Assembly: GCF_041428715.1 (NCBI RefSeq)
Contig: NZ_CP155572.1
Origin: Sporomusa malonica
GTDB taxonomy: Bacteria; Bacillota; Negativicutes; Sporomusales; Sporomusaceae
Reading direction: 5' to 3' (one strand)
DNA: 64,000 nt
Shown: positions 42,179-50,705 of the stretch, in pieces
Position numbering within the stretch: position 1 is the first letter of the stretch
Layout: each line of letters starts with the position of its first letter
Notes under the pieces: generated by a model
Told to the model about the DNA's origin: nothing
Seen by the model: the letters and a program-made list of their open reading frames with translations, nothing else
Databases searched by the model: none
Program-made: the position numbers and the translations under genes

Positions 42179-42580
42179 ATGATACAGGCAGTAATTTTGA
42201 TAGTTGGAGCATTTATCGCTTATACGGTTGGTATTTGGAGTGAAAAGATTCAGGGGCAGCTGAAATGGTGGCATGTGCTTCTATTTTGGTGCGGGCTTGT
42301 TTTCGATGTTTTAGGAACCATAGTAATGGCGATATTGTACAGAGAAACTGCCAGTAGTACCTTGCAGGGTCTGACTAGTTTTTTTGCAACTCATAACGAC
42401 TTTCATAGTCTTACTGGATTATTTGCGCTTGTTGTGATGTTGCTGCATGCTGGTTGGGCTACTATTGTTGTATGTAATAAAAAAATAGAATGGGTAAAGA
42501 AGTTTCAACGATATAGCTTAACTGTTTGGGTCATCTGGCTAATACCATTTATAAGTGGTATGCTCTTTCATATACGTTAA
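42179..42580 (+). CDS. HsmA-like (TIGR03987-type) membrane protein
   Basis: A 133-residue protein with four hydrophobic helices (about 3-20, 32-53, 76-99, 110-130). Conserved-looking residues include WHVLLFWCGLVFDVLGT near 31-47, HNDFHSLTGLFAL near 72-84 and MLLHAGWA near 88-95, the His residues being placed as possible haem ligands. The pattern fits the HsmA family, one member of which in Clostridioides difficile is a haem-sensing membrane protein; the link is from memory. It starts at ATG 42179, 28 nt after the PLD-like gene, and may belong to that transcript. Confidence 0.72.
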   Translation: MIQAVILIVGAFIAYTVGIWSEKIQGQLKWWHVLLFWCGLVFDVLGTIVMAILYRETASSTLQGLTSFFATHNDFHSLTGLFALVVMLLHAGWATIVVCNKKIEWVKKFQRYSLTVWVIWLIPFISGMLFHIR

Positions 42581-42583
42581 TAC

Positions 42584-42630
42584 AAGTGGACAGGTTTAAT
42601 GTTTCGGCGAGACATCAAACCTGTCCACTT
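42584..42630. promoter_or_regulatory. Perfect 14-bp inverted repeat before the sigma-54 promoter
   Basis: AAGTGGACAGGTTT and AAACCTGTCCACTT are separated by 19 nt. It could be the terminator of the HsmA-like gene (no T-run follows), or an upstream activating site, since it lies about 50-100 nt before the sigma-54 promoter at 42681. Confidence 0.6.
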
Positions 42631-42680
42631 ATATTAGCTTACGGCAGATATCCAATGATGAATACGATGCAAGAATCTTA

Positions 42681-42697
42681 TTGGCATGCATATTGCA
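42681..42697 (+). promoter_or_regulatory. Sigma-54 promoter of the amidotransferase-like hydrolase gene
   Basis: TTGGCATGCATATTGCA matches the -24/-12 consensus TGGCAC-N5-TTGCW with one change (T for C). The transcript would start near 42708, just before AGGGAGG at 42720-42726. A sigma-54 activator is encoded in the same cluster. Confidence 0.78.
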
Positions 42698-42734
42698 TAT
42701 GTAGTAAAACAAATAGGAAAGGGAGGCGAATTGT

Positions 42735-43481
42735 ATCTGTAAGCCTGTAATTGGAATTTTGGCTAATATGCTTATCACCGACGGCGGTTTTTTCCCAGGG
42801 ATGGAAAGAATGTATATCAATCAAGAATATGTACGGGCTCTTAGCTTGGCTGGGGCAGTTCCGCTGTTATTGCCGGTCATTGAGGATGAAGAGGATGCCA
42901 TTCGGGAACAAATAGAAAGGGTCGACGGGGTACTCTTATCTGGCGGTCATGATGTCAATCCGCTTACATACGGCGAAGAACCTCAGCGGCAATTAGGTTT
43001 TATTTTTCCTGAAGTAGATGAGCATCAAGTAGCAGCGGCACGTATAGCCGCAAGTTTGCAAAAGCCTATGTTTGGTATTTGCCGGGGTATGCAGATTATG
43101 AATGTAGCCTTCGGCGGTACATTATACCAAGACTTATCCCAAGTTTCAGAGCAGCATCTCAAACATTTTCAACAATCAAAAATGTATGTACCCGGACACA
43201 CCGTGGAGATCAGCGAGGGATCGAGATTACACCAGGTTTTCGGTCAAGAAACTATCCTAACCAATAGCTTCCATCATCAGGCGGTAAAGGACATTGCCCC
43301 TGGCTTTGTCGTCAATGCCAGGGCTAAGGATGGCGTGATTGAGGGAATGGAGAGATCAGATGGCGTATTTACGCTGGCTGTTCAGTGGCATCCGGAAATG
43401 ATGGTGGACAAAAATGCTGATATGCTTAATCTTATTCGGGCATTTGTAAGAGCAGTAGCAACAAAGCAGCGGGGTCAATAA
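42735..43481 (+). CDS. Class I gamma-glutamyl hydrolase family protein (PuuD/peptidase C26)
   Basis: Cytosolic hydrolase with a glutamine-amidotransferase fold acting on gamma-glutamyl or similar amide bonds. Catalytic Cys is in FGICRGMQIMN, His in QWHPE, and the HHQAV motif is present. The conserved N-terminal strand KPVIGILANM begins before every standard start codon in the frame: the first is TTG 42759, inside the strand. Given AGGGAGG at 42720-42726, initiation at the ATC codon 42735 (ICKPVIGIL) or an upstream sequence error is likely. From 42759 the protein has 240 residues, from 42735 248. First gene of the sigma-54 peptide cluster, 35 nt before iadA. Confidence 0.83.
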   Translation: MCKPVIGILANMLITDGGFFPGMERMYINQEYVRALSLAGAVPLLLPVIEDEEDAIREQIERVDGVLLSGGHDVNPLTYGEEPQRQLGFIFPEVDEHQVAAARIAASLQKPMFGICRGMQIMNVAFGGTLYQDLSQVSEQHLKHFQQSKMYVPGHTVEISEGSRLHQVFGQETILTNSFHHQAVKDIAPGFVVNARAKDGVIEGMERSDGVFTLAVQWHPEMMVDKNADMLNLIRAFVRAVATKQRGQ

Positions 43482-43516
43482 GCTGACAACAGAAAGCTTA
43501 AAAGAGGGGTCTGGTA

Positions 43517-44698
43517 ATGGCAGAATTATTAATCAGAAATGGCAGTATATATGCGCCCGAATTTCTGGGAGAAAAGGATATTTTAATAATTGGCAATAAA
43601 GTTATTAAAATAGCGACTGCAATTGACGTTGGCAGCCTGCTCAGGTGTTTGCCGGATGTCGAAGTAATCGATGCTAAGGGGAAGGTAGTCGTACCAGGAT
43701 TTATTGATCAGCATGTACATCTTATTGGTGGTGGAGGCGAGACTGGGTTTGCCAGCCGTACTCCGGAGATTGCCCTGTCTAGCATTATTAAGGCTGGGGT
43801 TACCACGGTTGTTGGCCTGTTAGGCACTGATGGATTTGCCAGAAGTGTCGAAGCCTTGTTTGCCAAAGCCATGGGACTGGAAACCGAAGGTATTACCACG
43901 CTTATCTACACTGGCTCTTATAAGACGCCAAGTGTTACCATAACAGGCAGTATAGCAAGAGACATCATGTTTGTTGATAAAGTCATTGGTGTAAAAATGG
44001 CATTAGCCGACCACCGGTCGTCAAATTTTACGTTCGAAGAGCTGACTAGGTTAGCTGCCGACGCCCGAGTGGCAGGTATGCTAAGCGGTAAGCCTGGCCT
44101 CGTACATATACATATGGGTGAGGGAAAAGAAGGGCTAAATATGGTTATGGAAGCTGTGCGAACAACTGAAATACCAGTCACCCAGTTTATTCCTACCCAT
44201 GTAACGCGCAGCAAAGAACTTTTTATGCAGGCTAAAGAATTTGCCAAGCGGGGTGGCCGAATTGATATAACATCCTATGGGGAATTGACGCCGGCAGATG
44301 AAATTAAGCCTAGCCGGGCAATTATGGAATGTCTCAGGGAGGGAGTTCCGGTAGGTAATGTTGCTGTAAGTTCTGATGGGAATGGCAGTGTGCCTAAGTA
44401 CGATAGTCAGGGTAATATTATTGGAATGGGTGTAGGAAGAATAGAGGCTTCGCAATTGGTGTTAAAAAACCTGGTTATAGAAGAAGGGCTGGGTCTGGAA
44501 ACGGCTTTACGGTTTTTTACCTCAAATGTAGCCAGCATTTTGGGGATTTGTCCGGAGAAAGGGTATATAAAGGAGGGCAGTGATGCTGATATAGTTATCA
44601 TGGATCGGGAATTTAATATTGATATGGTATTGGCCAAGGGGAGAAAGATGATGACATCGGGAGAAGTAATGATAAAAGGGACTTATGAAACTTGTTAG
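43517..44698 (+). CDS. iadA: Isoaspartyl (beta-aspartyl) dipeptidase
   Basis: A 393-residue amidohydrolase that cleaves beta-aspartyl dipeptides. Seen: metal site HVH in PGFIDQHVHLIGGGGE near 70, GVKMALADHRSS near 156-167 with Lys as the likely carboxylated bridge, HIHMGEGKEG near 200, PTHVTR near 230 and VSSDGNGS near 285 with the catalytic Asp. The length agrees with E. coli IadA (390). It starts at ATG 43517 with AAGAGGGG before it, 35 nt downstream of the hydrolase gene. Its position before a dipeptide transporter suggests that imported isopeptides are its substrates. Confidence 0.93.
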   Translation: MAELLIRNGSIYAPEFLGEKDILIIGNKVIKIATAIDVGSLLRCLPDVEVIDAKGKVVVPGFIDQHVHLIGGGGETGFASRTPEIALSSIIKAGVTTVVGLLGTDGFARSVEALFAKAMGLETEGITTLIYTGSYKTPSVTITGSIARDIMFVDKVIGVKMALADHRSSNFTFEELTRLAADARVAGMLSGKPGLVHIHMGEGKEGLNMVMEAVRTTEIPVTQFIPTHVTRSKELFMQAKEFAKRGGRIDITSYGELTPADEIKPSRAIMECLREGVPVGNVAVSSDGNGSVPKYDSQGNIIGMGVGRIEASQLVLKNLVIEEGLGLETALRFFTSNVASILGICPEKGYIKEGSDADIVIMDREFNIDMVLAKGRKMMTSGEVMIKGTYETC

Positions 44699-44917
44699 GG
44701 CAACCTAAAAAACAACCTTAAGCCTTAATAGGTTCACCTAAAACGTCGATGCTTGATAGAAGGTATGGAGAAAATAATAATTTTTTCTGCAACATGTCTT
44801 TATAGGTTGAATTTTAGAGGGATTTGTGTAGTTAATATGGAAGAATGTTCATATACAGTCTCCTCTACGTATTTAAATGTTACATTAATTGTGCTTTTTG
44901 TAAAAATGTGATTTAGT

Positions 44918-44933
44918 TGGCACAGTTTTTGCT
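44918..44933 (+). promoter_or_regulatory. Sigma-54 promoter of the dipeptide transporter operon
   Basis: TGGCACAGTTTTTGCT is a perfect -24/-12 element (TGGCAC-N5-TTGCW) located 75 nt before the binding-protein start. The rest of the 309-nt gap (44699-45007) holds AGGTT-type inverted repeats such as TAGGTTCACCTA at 44729-44740 that could bind the activator. Confidence 0.85.
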
Positions 44934-45007
44934 TAATATTACTTTGACTAGATGCGTCTGTACGAAGCAAGTTATGTAAGTAGTAGTTTAAAGGAGGTTG
45001 CAATGGA

Positions 45008-46573
45008 ATGAAGCCATCAAGAATGATTAGTCTGTTATTGATAGGAATGTTAGCTTTCACTATGTTGTTGGCCGGTTGCTCTAAATCTAACCAAGCTGCT
45101 GGGGATAAAAAGCCGAGTGAACTGGTTATAGCACAAGATGCCAATCCGACCACTATGGACCCGCATGATACTCAAGACACCTTGGCTTACGGGATTCAGA
45201 AGACCATGTACGAAGGTTTACTTGGTTTTGATAAGGACATGAAGGTTATCCCTGTGCTGGCCGAGGCAATGCCTGAACTGGCCAAGGATGCCAAGAGTAT
45301 TACCTTCAAACTGAAAAAAGGTGTCAAATTCCAAGATGGAACTGATTTTAATGCTGAAGCTGTTAAAGCTAACATTGACCGCTTAAAAGATCCTGCTAAC
45401 AAGTTGAAGCGGGCCTCTCTCTATACAGCGATCGATCATGTGGAGATTATCGATCCGTATACTGTCAAGATTGTGCTTAATAAGCCGTTTGCCCCTATTC
45501 TCCAAGCCTTTGCACATCCGGCTGGTCTGATGATTTCTCCGAAAGCTATTAAAGAGTATGGCAAGGATCTGAATCGTCATCCGGTTGGCACCGGCCCGTT
45601 CCAGTTTGTTGAGTGGAAAGATGGACAATATGTAATCGTCAAAAAGTTCGACGCTTACTGGGATAAAGCCAATGCCGCCAAGGTTGACAAAATCACCTTT
45701 AAGCCTGTGACTGAATCAGCCTCAAGGGTAGCTATGCTGAAAACAGGTGAAGCTCAATTTATCTATCCGCTGCCTTCAGAGCAAGTGGAGGCCATCAAAG
45801 GTGACAGCAATATTGTTGTTGACCAAGCTCAATCCATCATTGAACGTTATGTTGTGTTTAACGTAACCAAAAAGCCGTTTGATGATAAGCGTATCCGTCA
45901 GGCACTTAACTATGCTGTAGATAAAGATGCTTTGGCCAAAGTCGTGTATAAAGGGTTTGCGTCAGCACCTGAATCAGCGTTTGCGCCTAAAGTATGGGGC
46001 TTCCAAAAGCAACAAATGTATGCTTATGATGTAGAAAAAGCCAAAAAGCTGCTGGCTGAGGCCGGAGTGCCCAATGGCTTTGAGGTTACTCTCTGGACAC
46101 CAAATGATACCGTCCGGGCCAAGCTTGCCGAGTTTGTTCAGCAGCAGTGGCAGGCGATTGGGGTAAAAGCAACAATTCAGCAAATGGATTTTGTTACGCT
46201 GACCAATCAACTGTCGGTTAAGCCGGAAGAAAGCAAGCTGCAGGTGGCAATTAGTGGCTGGTCTCCGTCAACTGGTGAAGCCGACTGGGGTATCCGTCCG
46301 TTGTTAACAAAAAATATGTTCCCGACTGCTGGCTTTAATGTTGGTTTTTATGCCAACGATCAACTAGAGAAGTTTGTTACCACTGGTCTGGAATCTGGTG
46401 ATGAAAAAGAACGTTTAAATGCCTATGGCGAGGCACAGAAGACTATTGTTGAAGATGCGCCGTGGGTGTTCTTAACTGTACAGGACAATTTGGCCGGTAA
46501 ACGGAAGAATCTCTCCGGCGTTTATGTACTACCAGATGCCGCGCTTGACGTGAGGGGCGCAGCGTTCCAATAA
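45008..46573 (+). CDS. Dipeptide/oligopeptide ABC transporter substrate-binding lipoprotein
   Basis: A 521-residue SBP_bac_5 family (OppA/DppA) binding protein. Signal and lipobox LLAGC lie near 20-24. The mature protein shows TMDPHDTQDTLAYGIQKTMYEGLL near 46-69, the conserved LKKGVKFQDGTDFNAEAVKANI near 99-120, and GTGPFQFVEW near 195. Starts at ATG 45008 after AAAGGAGG. First gene of a five-gene ABC operon with a sigma-54 promoter upstream and its own terminator before the permease gene. Peptide type is inferred from the neighbouring isopeptidase gene. Confidence 0.92.
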   Translation: MKPSRMISLLLIGMLAFTMLLAGCSKSNQAAGDKKPSELVIAQDANPTTMDPHDTQDTLAYGIQKTMYEGLLGFDKDMKVIPVLAEAMPELAKDAKSITFKLKKGVKFQDGTDFNAEAVKANIDRLKDPANKLKRASLYTAIDHVEIIDPYTVKIVLNKPFAPILQAFAHPAGLMISPKAIKEYGKDLNRHPVGTGPFQFVEWKDGQYVIVKKFDAYWDKANAAKVDKITFKPVTESASRVAMLKTGEAQFIYPLPSEQVEAIKGDSNIVVDQAQSIIERYVVFNVTKKPFDDKRIRQALNYAVDKDALAKVVYKGFASAPESAFAPKVWGFQKQQMYAYDVEKAKKLLAEAGVPNGFEVTLWTPNDTVRAKLAEFVQQQWQAIGVKATIQQMDFVTLTNQLSVKPEESKLQVAISGWSPSTGEADWGIRPLLTKNMFPTAGFNVGFYANDQLEKFVTTGLESGDEKERLNAYGEAQKTIVEDAPWVFLTVQDNLAGKRKNLSGVYVLPDAALDVRGAAFQ

Positions 46574-46587
46574 TCCGGGAATTCGGG

Positions 46588-46623
46588 ACTGGTCCAAGGG
46601 ATGACCTTGGGCCAGTTTTTTTA
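46588..46623 (+). terminator. Terminator-like hairpin after the binding-protein gene
   Basis: ACTGGTCCAAGG pairs with CCTTGGGCCAGT and is followed by a T-run. Partial termination here would lower permease relative to binding protein levels. Confidence 0.85.
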
Positions 46624-46624
46624 T

Positions 46625-46713
46625 CCTGTTAGAAAGTATAACTTTCCGTCTGGATAAGGGCAACATCGGCTTCCGCTTTCGCCAAAGGCTCGGCGCAAAC
46701 CGTGTTTTCTTTA
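46625..46713 (+). repeat. Dispersed 89-bp intergenic repeat, copy 2
   Basis: Second copy, inserted between the binding-protein terminator and the permease gene. The flank on both sides reads TTTATCCTGTTA (46620-46631 and 46710-46721): either a direct repeat made on insertion or the beginning of a second, incomplete unit. The right copy runs into the ATG 46721 frame of the permease gene. Confidence 0.9.
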
Positions 46714-46741
46714 TCCTGTTATGGTAAGGAGGAAGAGTTAC

Positions 46742-47665
46742 GTGCTGATCTATATTGTTCGACGCCTAGCCGCGATGATCCCCATTTTGTTGATAGTAGC
46801 AGTGGTCATCTTTCTGTTTTTGCATATGATTCCGGGCGACCCGGCGCGGATTGTTGCCGGTCCCGAAGCGTCAGCACAAGATGTTGAGAATACTCGTATT
46901 GTTCTTGGTCTCGATCGGCCGATTTACGAGCAATTCTGGGAATTCTTATCAGGTGCCCTGCAGGGGGACTTGGGATATTCTTTCCGGACGCGTGAGCCTG
47001 TCATGGATATGATTTCCGACAGGATTATGCCAACTCTGGAACTTAGCTTTGTCAGTATGGTGTGGGCTATTGGCGCAGGCATGCTTTTTGGGGTGTTTGC
47101 GGCCACCAAGCGGGGAAAATGGCAGGACCAGCTTACCATGTTTGGTGCAACTACCGGTATTTCAATGCCTTCTTTTTGGCTGGGCTTAATGCTGATTGAG
47201 TTATTTGCGGTGCAGCTAGGGTGGCTGCCCACAGGGGGGAACCAATCGGCTGAGCATTATATCCTGCCTGCTATTACCTTGGGTTCACAGGTGGCTGCCA
47301 TTATTGCCCGGTTTACCCGTTCCAGCCTGCTGGAGACATTGGGCGAAGATTATGTGCGCACTGCAAGAGCCAAAGGTGCCAGGGAAATGCGGGTTGTATG
47401 GCTGCATGCCCTGCGTAACGCGCTCTTGCCTGTCGTAACTATGACTGGCATGCAGTTTGGCTTTCTGCTTGGCGGCTCGGTGGTGGTAGAATCAGTATTT
47501 TCCTGGCCTGGAATGGGAAATATGCTGATTACGTCAGTCAGCATGCGGGATTATCCGGTTATTCAGGCAGAGATGCTGTTATTTGCTATACAATTTATGT
47601 TGATTAATCTGTTGGTGGACGTGCTCTACGCTGTCATAAATCCGCAGATCCGGCTAGATAGCTAA
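46742..47665 (+). CDS. Dipeptide ABC transporter permease (OppB/DppB type)
   Basis: A 307-residue inner-membrane permease with about six helices and the coupling motif RTARAKGAREMRVVWLHAL near 215-233. The frame is open from ATG 46721, but the ribosome site AAGGAGG (46726-46732) fits GTG 46742 (MLIYIVRRLAAM). It lies downstream of the repeat copy and 21 nt before the second permease gene. Confidence 0.93.
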   Translation: MLIYIVRRLAAMIPILLIVAVVIFLFLHMIPGDPARIVAGPEASAQDVENTRIVLGLDRPIYEQFWEFLSGALQGDLGYSFRTREPVMDMISDRIMPTLELSFVSMVWAIGAGMLFGVFAATKRGKWQDQLTMFGATTGISMPSFWLGLMLIELFAVQLGWLPTGGNQSAEHYILPAITLGSQVAAIIARFTRSSLLETLGEDYVRTARAKGAREMRVVWLHALRNALLPVVTMTGMQFGFLLGGSVVVESVFSWPGMGNMLITSVSMRDYPVIQAEMLLFAIQFMLINLLVDVLYAVINPQIRLDS

Positions 47666-47686
47666 AGAGGAAGGAGAGGGAAAATC

Positions 47687-48586
47687 ATGTCGCAATCTGT
47701 TACTCCTGTAAGCGCTGCCCCGGGTGTGACCATTCCGGTCGCAGCCGATTCACCTGCCCGTCAATTTATGCGCCGTTTTTCCCGTCAGAAGTTGGGTGTT
47801 GCCGCTTTTGTCGTTCTGGTGGGACTGTTTCTATTGACTTTTATTGGGCCGGTGATTTCGCCTTATGATCCTATCAAACCAGACTATAACACTTTATTAC
47901 AGCCGCCGTCAGCCGGGCATTGGCTGGGTACGGATGAGTTCGGTAGAGATATATTGAGCCGGGTTATCTACGGAACCCGCATTTCCATTGCGGTAAGTCT
48001 AAGCTCGGTTGTAATAGGCTCAGTAATCGGTACTTTCGTTGGTCTTACGGCTGGTTATTATGGCGGGAACTATGATTCGCTGGTCATGCGAACCTGTGAT
48101 GTTATGTTTGCATTTCCCGGTATCTTGCAGGCCATTGCCATTATCGCCATCTTGGGACCAGGACTGCATAACGTAGTGGTAGCGGTGGCGATATATACAG
48201 TGCCACAGTTTATCCGGATTATCCGCGGCAGCACACTTGCGCTAAAAAATATGATGTATATTGAAGCCGCAAGGTCTGTTGGTATTCCGGACCGGTTGAT
48301 TATCTGGAAGCATATCTTCCCAGGTACATTTTCTATTGCGCTAGTGTATTTTACCATGCGAATTGGTACGGCAATTTTGATTGCTGCGTCATTATCTTTT
48401 TTGGGATTAGGCGCGCAGCCGCCGCTAGCTGAGTGGGGTGCCATGCTTAGTTCAGGCCGGGAGTATTTGATGTCAGCACCTCATGTAGCGCTTTTTCCAG
48501 GTTTGGCGATTTTGATCACGTGTTTGGCATTTAACCTATTCGGTGATGGTCTGAGAGATGCCTTAGATCGTAAGATTGTGGACTGA
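47687..48586 (+). CDS. Dipeptide ABC transporter permease (OppC/DppC type)
   Basis: A 299-residue partner permease. The N-terminus is longer and cytoplasmic before TM1 (FVVLVGLFLLTFIGPVIS). It has the OppC_N signature LGTDEFGRDILSRVIYG near 83-99 and the coupling motif EAARSVGIPDRLIIWKHIF near 190-208. It starts at ATG 47687 after AGGAAGGAG and is 11 nt before the ATPase gene. Confidence 0.93.
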   Translation: MSQSVTPVSAAPGVTIPVAADSPARQFMRRFSRQKLGVAAFVVLVGLFLLTFIGPVISPYDPIKPDYNTLLQPPSAGHWLGTDEFGRDILSRVIYGTRISIAVSLSSVVIGSVIGTFVGLTAGYYGGNYDSLVMRTCDVMFAFPGILQAIAIIAILGPGLHNVVVAVAIYTVPQFIRIIRGSTLALKNMMYIEAARSVGIPDRLIIWKHIFPGTFSIALVYFTMRIGTAILIAASLSFLGLGAQPPLAEWGAMLSSGREYLMSAPHVALFPGLAILITCLAFNLFGDGLRDALDRKIVD

Positions 48587-48597
48587 GGGGGAAGAGG

Positions 48598-49611
48598 ATG
48601 ACGACGCAGAAAAAATTATTAGAAGTTAATGATCTTTGCATAGCATTTCGCAGTCAGGACTCAGTCGTCACGGCAGTAACCGGCGTCTCATTTTCCTTAC
48701 ATGAAGGGGAAACTCTGGGCATTGTGGGAGAATCAGGTTGTGGCAAGTCGGTTACTTCGCTATCGATCATGAGGCTTTTGCCGCTGGAAACTTCACATAT
48801 TGATGGCCGAATCCAGTTTGACGGACAAGATCTGCTTAAGCTGCCAATTGATGAAATGCAGGACATTCGCGGTAATCGGATTTCAATGGTTTTTCAGGAA
48901 CCAATGACCTCGCTAAACCCGGTATATACAATTGGGAAACAAATTGATGAGGCGATATTGCTGCATCGTAAGATGAGTGCCAAAGAGGCGCGAGCTTTAA
49001 CCCTGGAAGTGTTAAAGCAGGTTGGTATTCCCCGCAGCGAAGCCATTGCCAAAGAATACCCCCATCAATTGTCGGGGGGCATGAGGCAGCGGGTTATGAT
49101 TGCTATGGCCTTGGCTTGCCGTCCCAAACTAATGATAGCCGATGAGCCTACTACGGCGCTGGATGTAACCATTCAGGCTCAAATCCTTGATTTGATGCGG
49201 CAGCTGCGGCAAGAAACGGGCGCGTCAATCATGCTGATTACCCATGATCTGGGTGTTGTAGCCGAGATGTGTGAGCGGGTGCTGGTCATGTATGCCGGAC
49301 AGATTGTCGAAGAGGCTGATGTAGTTAGTTTGTTTCAGGAACCCAAACATCCATATACCGTGGGGCTTATGCAGTCTATTCCGCAACTGACTAAAAAGGT
49401 GTCGCGGCTAGTGCCAATCCCCGGTCAAGTGCCGCCGCTTACTAAGATGCCGCCAGGCTGCCGGTTTGCTCCGCGCTGCCAGCATGTTATGGATGTATGT
49501 ATGACGGAAAATCCGCAATTACAGAAAGTGGCAGACGGTCATAGCTGTCGTTGCTGGTTGTATGGGAAAGGGGGCGGATTGGATGGAGCAAGCGACATTA
49601 CTAGAGGTTAA
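48598..49611 (+). CDS. Dipeptide ABC transporter ATPase (OppD/DppD type)
   Basis: A 337-residue ATPase. Walker A GESGCGKSV near 41-49, signature LSGGMRQRVMIA near 158, Walker B LMIADEPTTALDVT near 178 and the C-terminal oligopeptide motif CRFAPRCQHVMDVC near 290-303 (Cys-rich, Fe-S-like in some members). Starts at ATG 48598. Overlaps the next gene by 29 nt. Confidence 0.94.
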   Translation: MTTQKKLLEVNDLCIAFRSQDSVVTAVTGVSFSLHEGETLGIVGESGCGKSVTSLSIMRLLPLETSHIDGRIQFDGQDLLKLPIDEMQDIRGNRISMVFQEPMTSLNPVYTIGKQIDEAILLHRKMSAKEARALTLEVLKQVGIPRSEAIAKEYPHQLSGGMRQRVMIAMALACRPKLMIADEPTTALDVTIQAQILDLMRQLRQETGASIMLITHDLGVVAEMCERVLVMYAGQIVEEADVVSLFQEPKHPYTVGLMQSIPQLTKKVSRLVPIPGQVPPLTKMPPGCRFAPRCQHVMDVCMTENPQLQKVADGHSCRCWLYGKGGGLDGASDITRG

Positions 49612-50560
49612 AAACTTAAAAAAGTATTTCGAAATCCGCGGCGGCCTGTTGCAGCGAGTTACCGGTTATGTAAAAGCCGTTGATGACGTCTCTTTTGCTG
49701 TCCAGCGGGGTGAAACGCTTGGTATTGTCGGTGAATCAGGGTGCGGCAAATCGACGACAGGAAGAACCATTTTGCGGCTTTTAGAGCCAACCGCCGGCCA
49801 GGTGATGTTTGATAAGATCGATCTGGCTAAATTAAGCAGGGAAGAGATGCGGCGAAAACGGAAGGATATTCAGATGGTCTTTCAAGACCCGTACGCCTCT
49901 TTAAACCCCCGGATGGCAGTAGCCGATATTATTGGTGAAGCCCTGCCGGCCCATGGTGTGACTGACGGAGCGGAAATCAGGCGTAGAGTCAATGAGACTC
50001 TGGAACTGTGCGGGTTGACAGCTGAACAGGGGCAGCGCTATCCGCATGAGTTTTCCGGTGGACAAAGGCAGCGGGTTGGCATCGCCCGTGCACTTATTTT
50101 GAGGCCAAAACTAATTATTGCCGACGAACCGGTTTCTGCCCTTGATGTATCCATTCAAGCACAAATCATCAATTTGCTGCAGGACTTGCAAGTGCAGTTT
50201 GGGTTGACATATGTTTTTATTTCGCATGATCTTTCTGTTGTTCGCCACATTAGCAATCGGGTTGGCGTTATGTACTTAGGAAGATTAGTGGAGATTGGTT
50301 TTGCGGAAGAGTTATACGAAAATCCGCGTCACCCATATACCCAGGCGCTGCTATCTTCGATACCGCGCACCGACCCGCTCGCTAAACGGGAACGCGTCAT
50401 TTTGCAAGGGGATGTACCTTCACCGGCAAATCCGCCGCCAGGATGCGCTTTTGCCCCTCGTTGCCCAAAAGCAATGGAGGTGTGTAAGACAGTAAGGCCG
50501 GAAATGACTGAGCTGAGCAAAAGCTACCAGGTGGCTTGCCACCTTTTTCGAACAGAGTAA
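49583..50560 (+). CDS. Dipeptide ABC transporter ATPase (OppF/DppF type)
   Basis: A 325-residue ATPase from ATG 49583 (MEQATLLEVKNLKKYF). It carries Walker A GESGCGKST near 49-57, signature FSGGQRQRVGIARAL near 160, Walker B LIIADEPVSALDVS near 180 and CAFAPRCPKAMEVC near 290. It lies at the end of the transporter operon, followed by a GC-rich terminator, and forms a heterodimer with the OppD-type subunit. Confidence 0.94.
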   Translation: MEQATLLEVKNLKKYFEIRGGLLQRVTGYVKAVDDVSFAVQRGETLGIVGESGCGKSTTGRTILRLLEPTAGQVMFDKIDLAKLSREEMRRKRKDIQMVFQDPYASLNPRMAVADIIGEALPAHGVTDGAEIRRRVNETLELCGLTAEQGQRYPHEFSGGQRQRVGIARALILRPKLIIADEPVSALDVSIQAQIINLLQDLQVQFGLTYVFISHDLSVVRHISNRVGVMYLGRLVEIGFAEELYENPRHPYTQALLSSIPRTDPLAKRERVILQGDVPSPANPPPGCAFAPRCPKAMEVCKTVRPEMTELSKSYQVACHLFRTE

Positions 50561-50576
50561 ATAGCAGGGTTAATGA

Positions 50577-50603
50577 AAAGGCGGCTTAGGTAGCCGCCTT
50601 CTT
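50577..50603 (+). terminator. Terminator of the dipeptide transporter operon
   Basis: AAGGCGGCT pairs with AGCCGCCTT around TAGGT, followed by CTTAGT; the T-run is weak. Confidence 0.75.
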
Positions 50604-50705
50604 AGTCACATATTATAAAAAAATGTTCAAAAACAGGATTTTAGGCACATAGTGGAAAAATATAAACAACAAGCAGTATGTGTAAAAGCGGGGGGAGTCT
50701 AGTCA

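Noticed and set aside
46721..46741. ATG 46721 as permease start
   Set aside because: The AAGGAGG site lies after it; GTG 46742 has correct spacing and the usual N-terminus.
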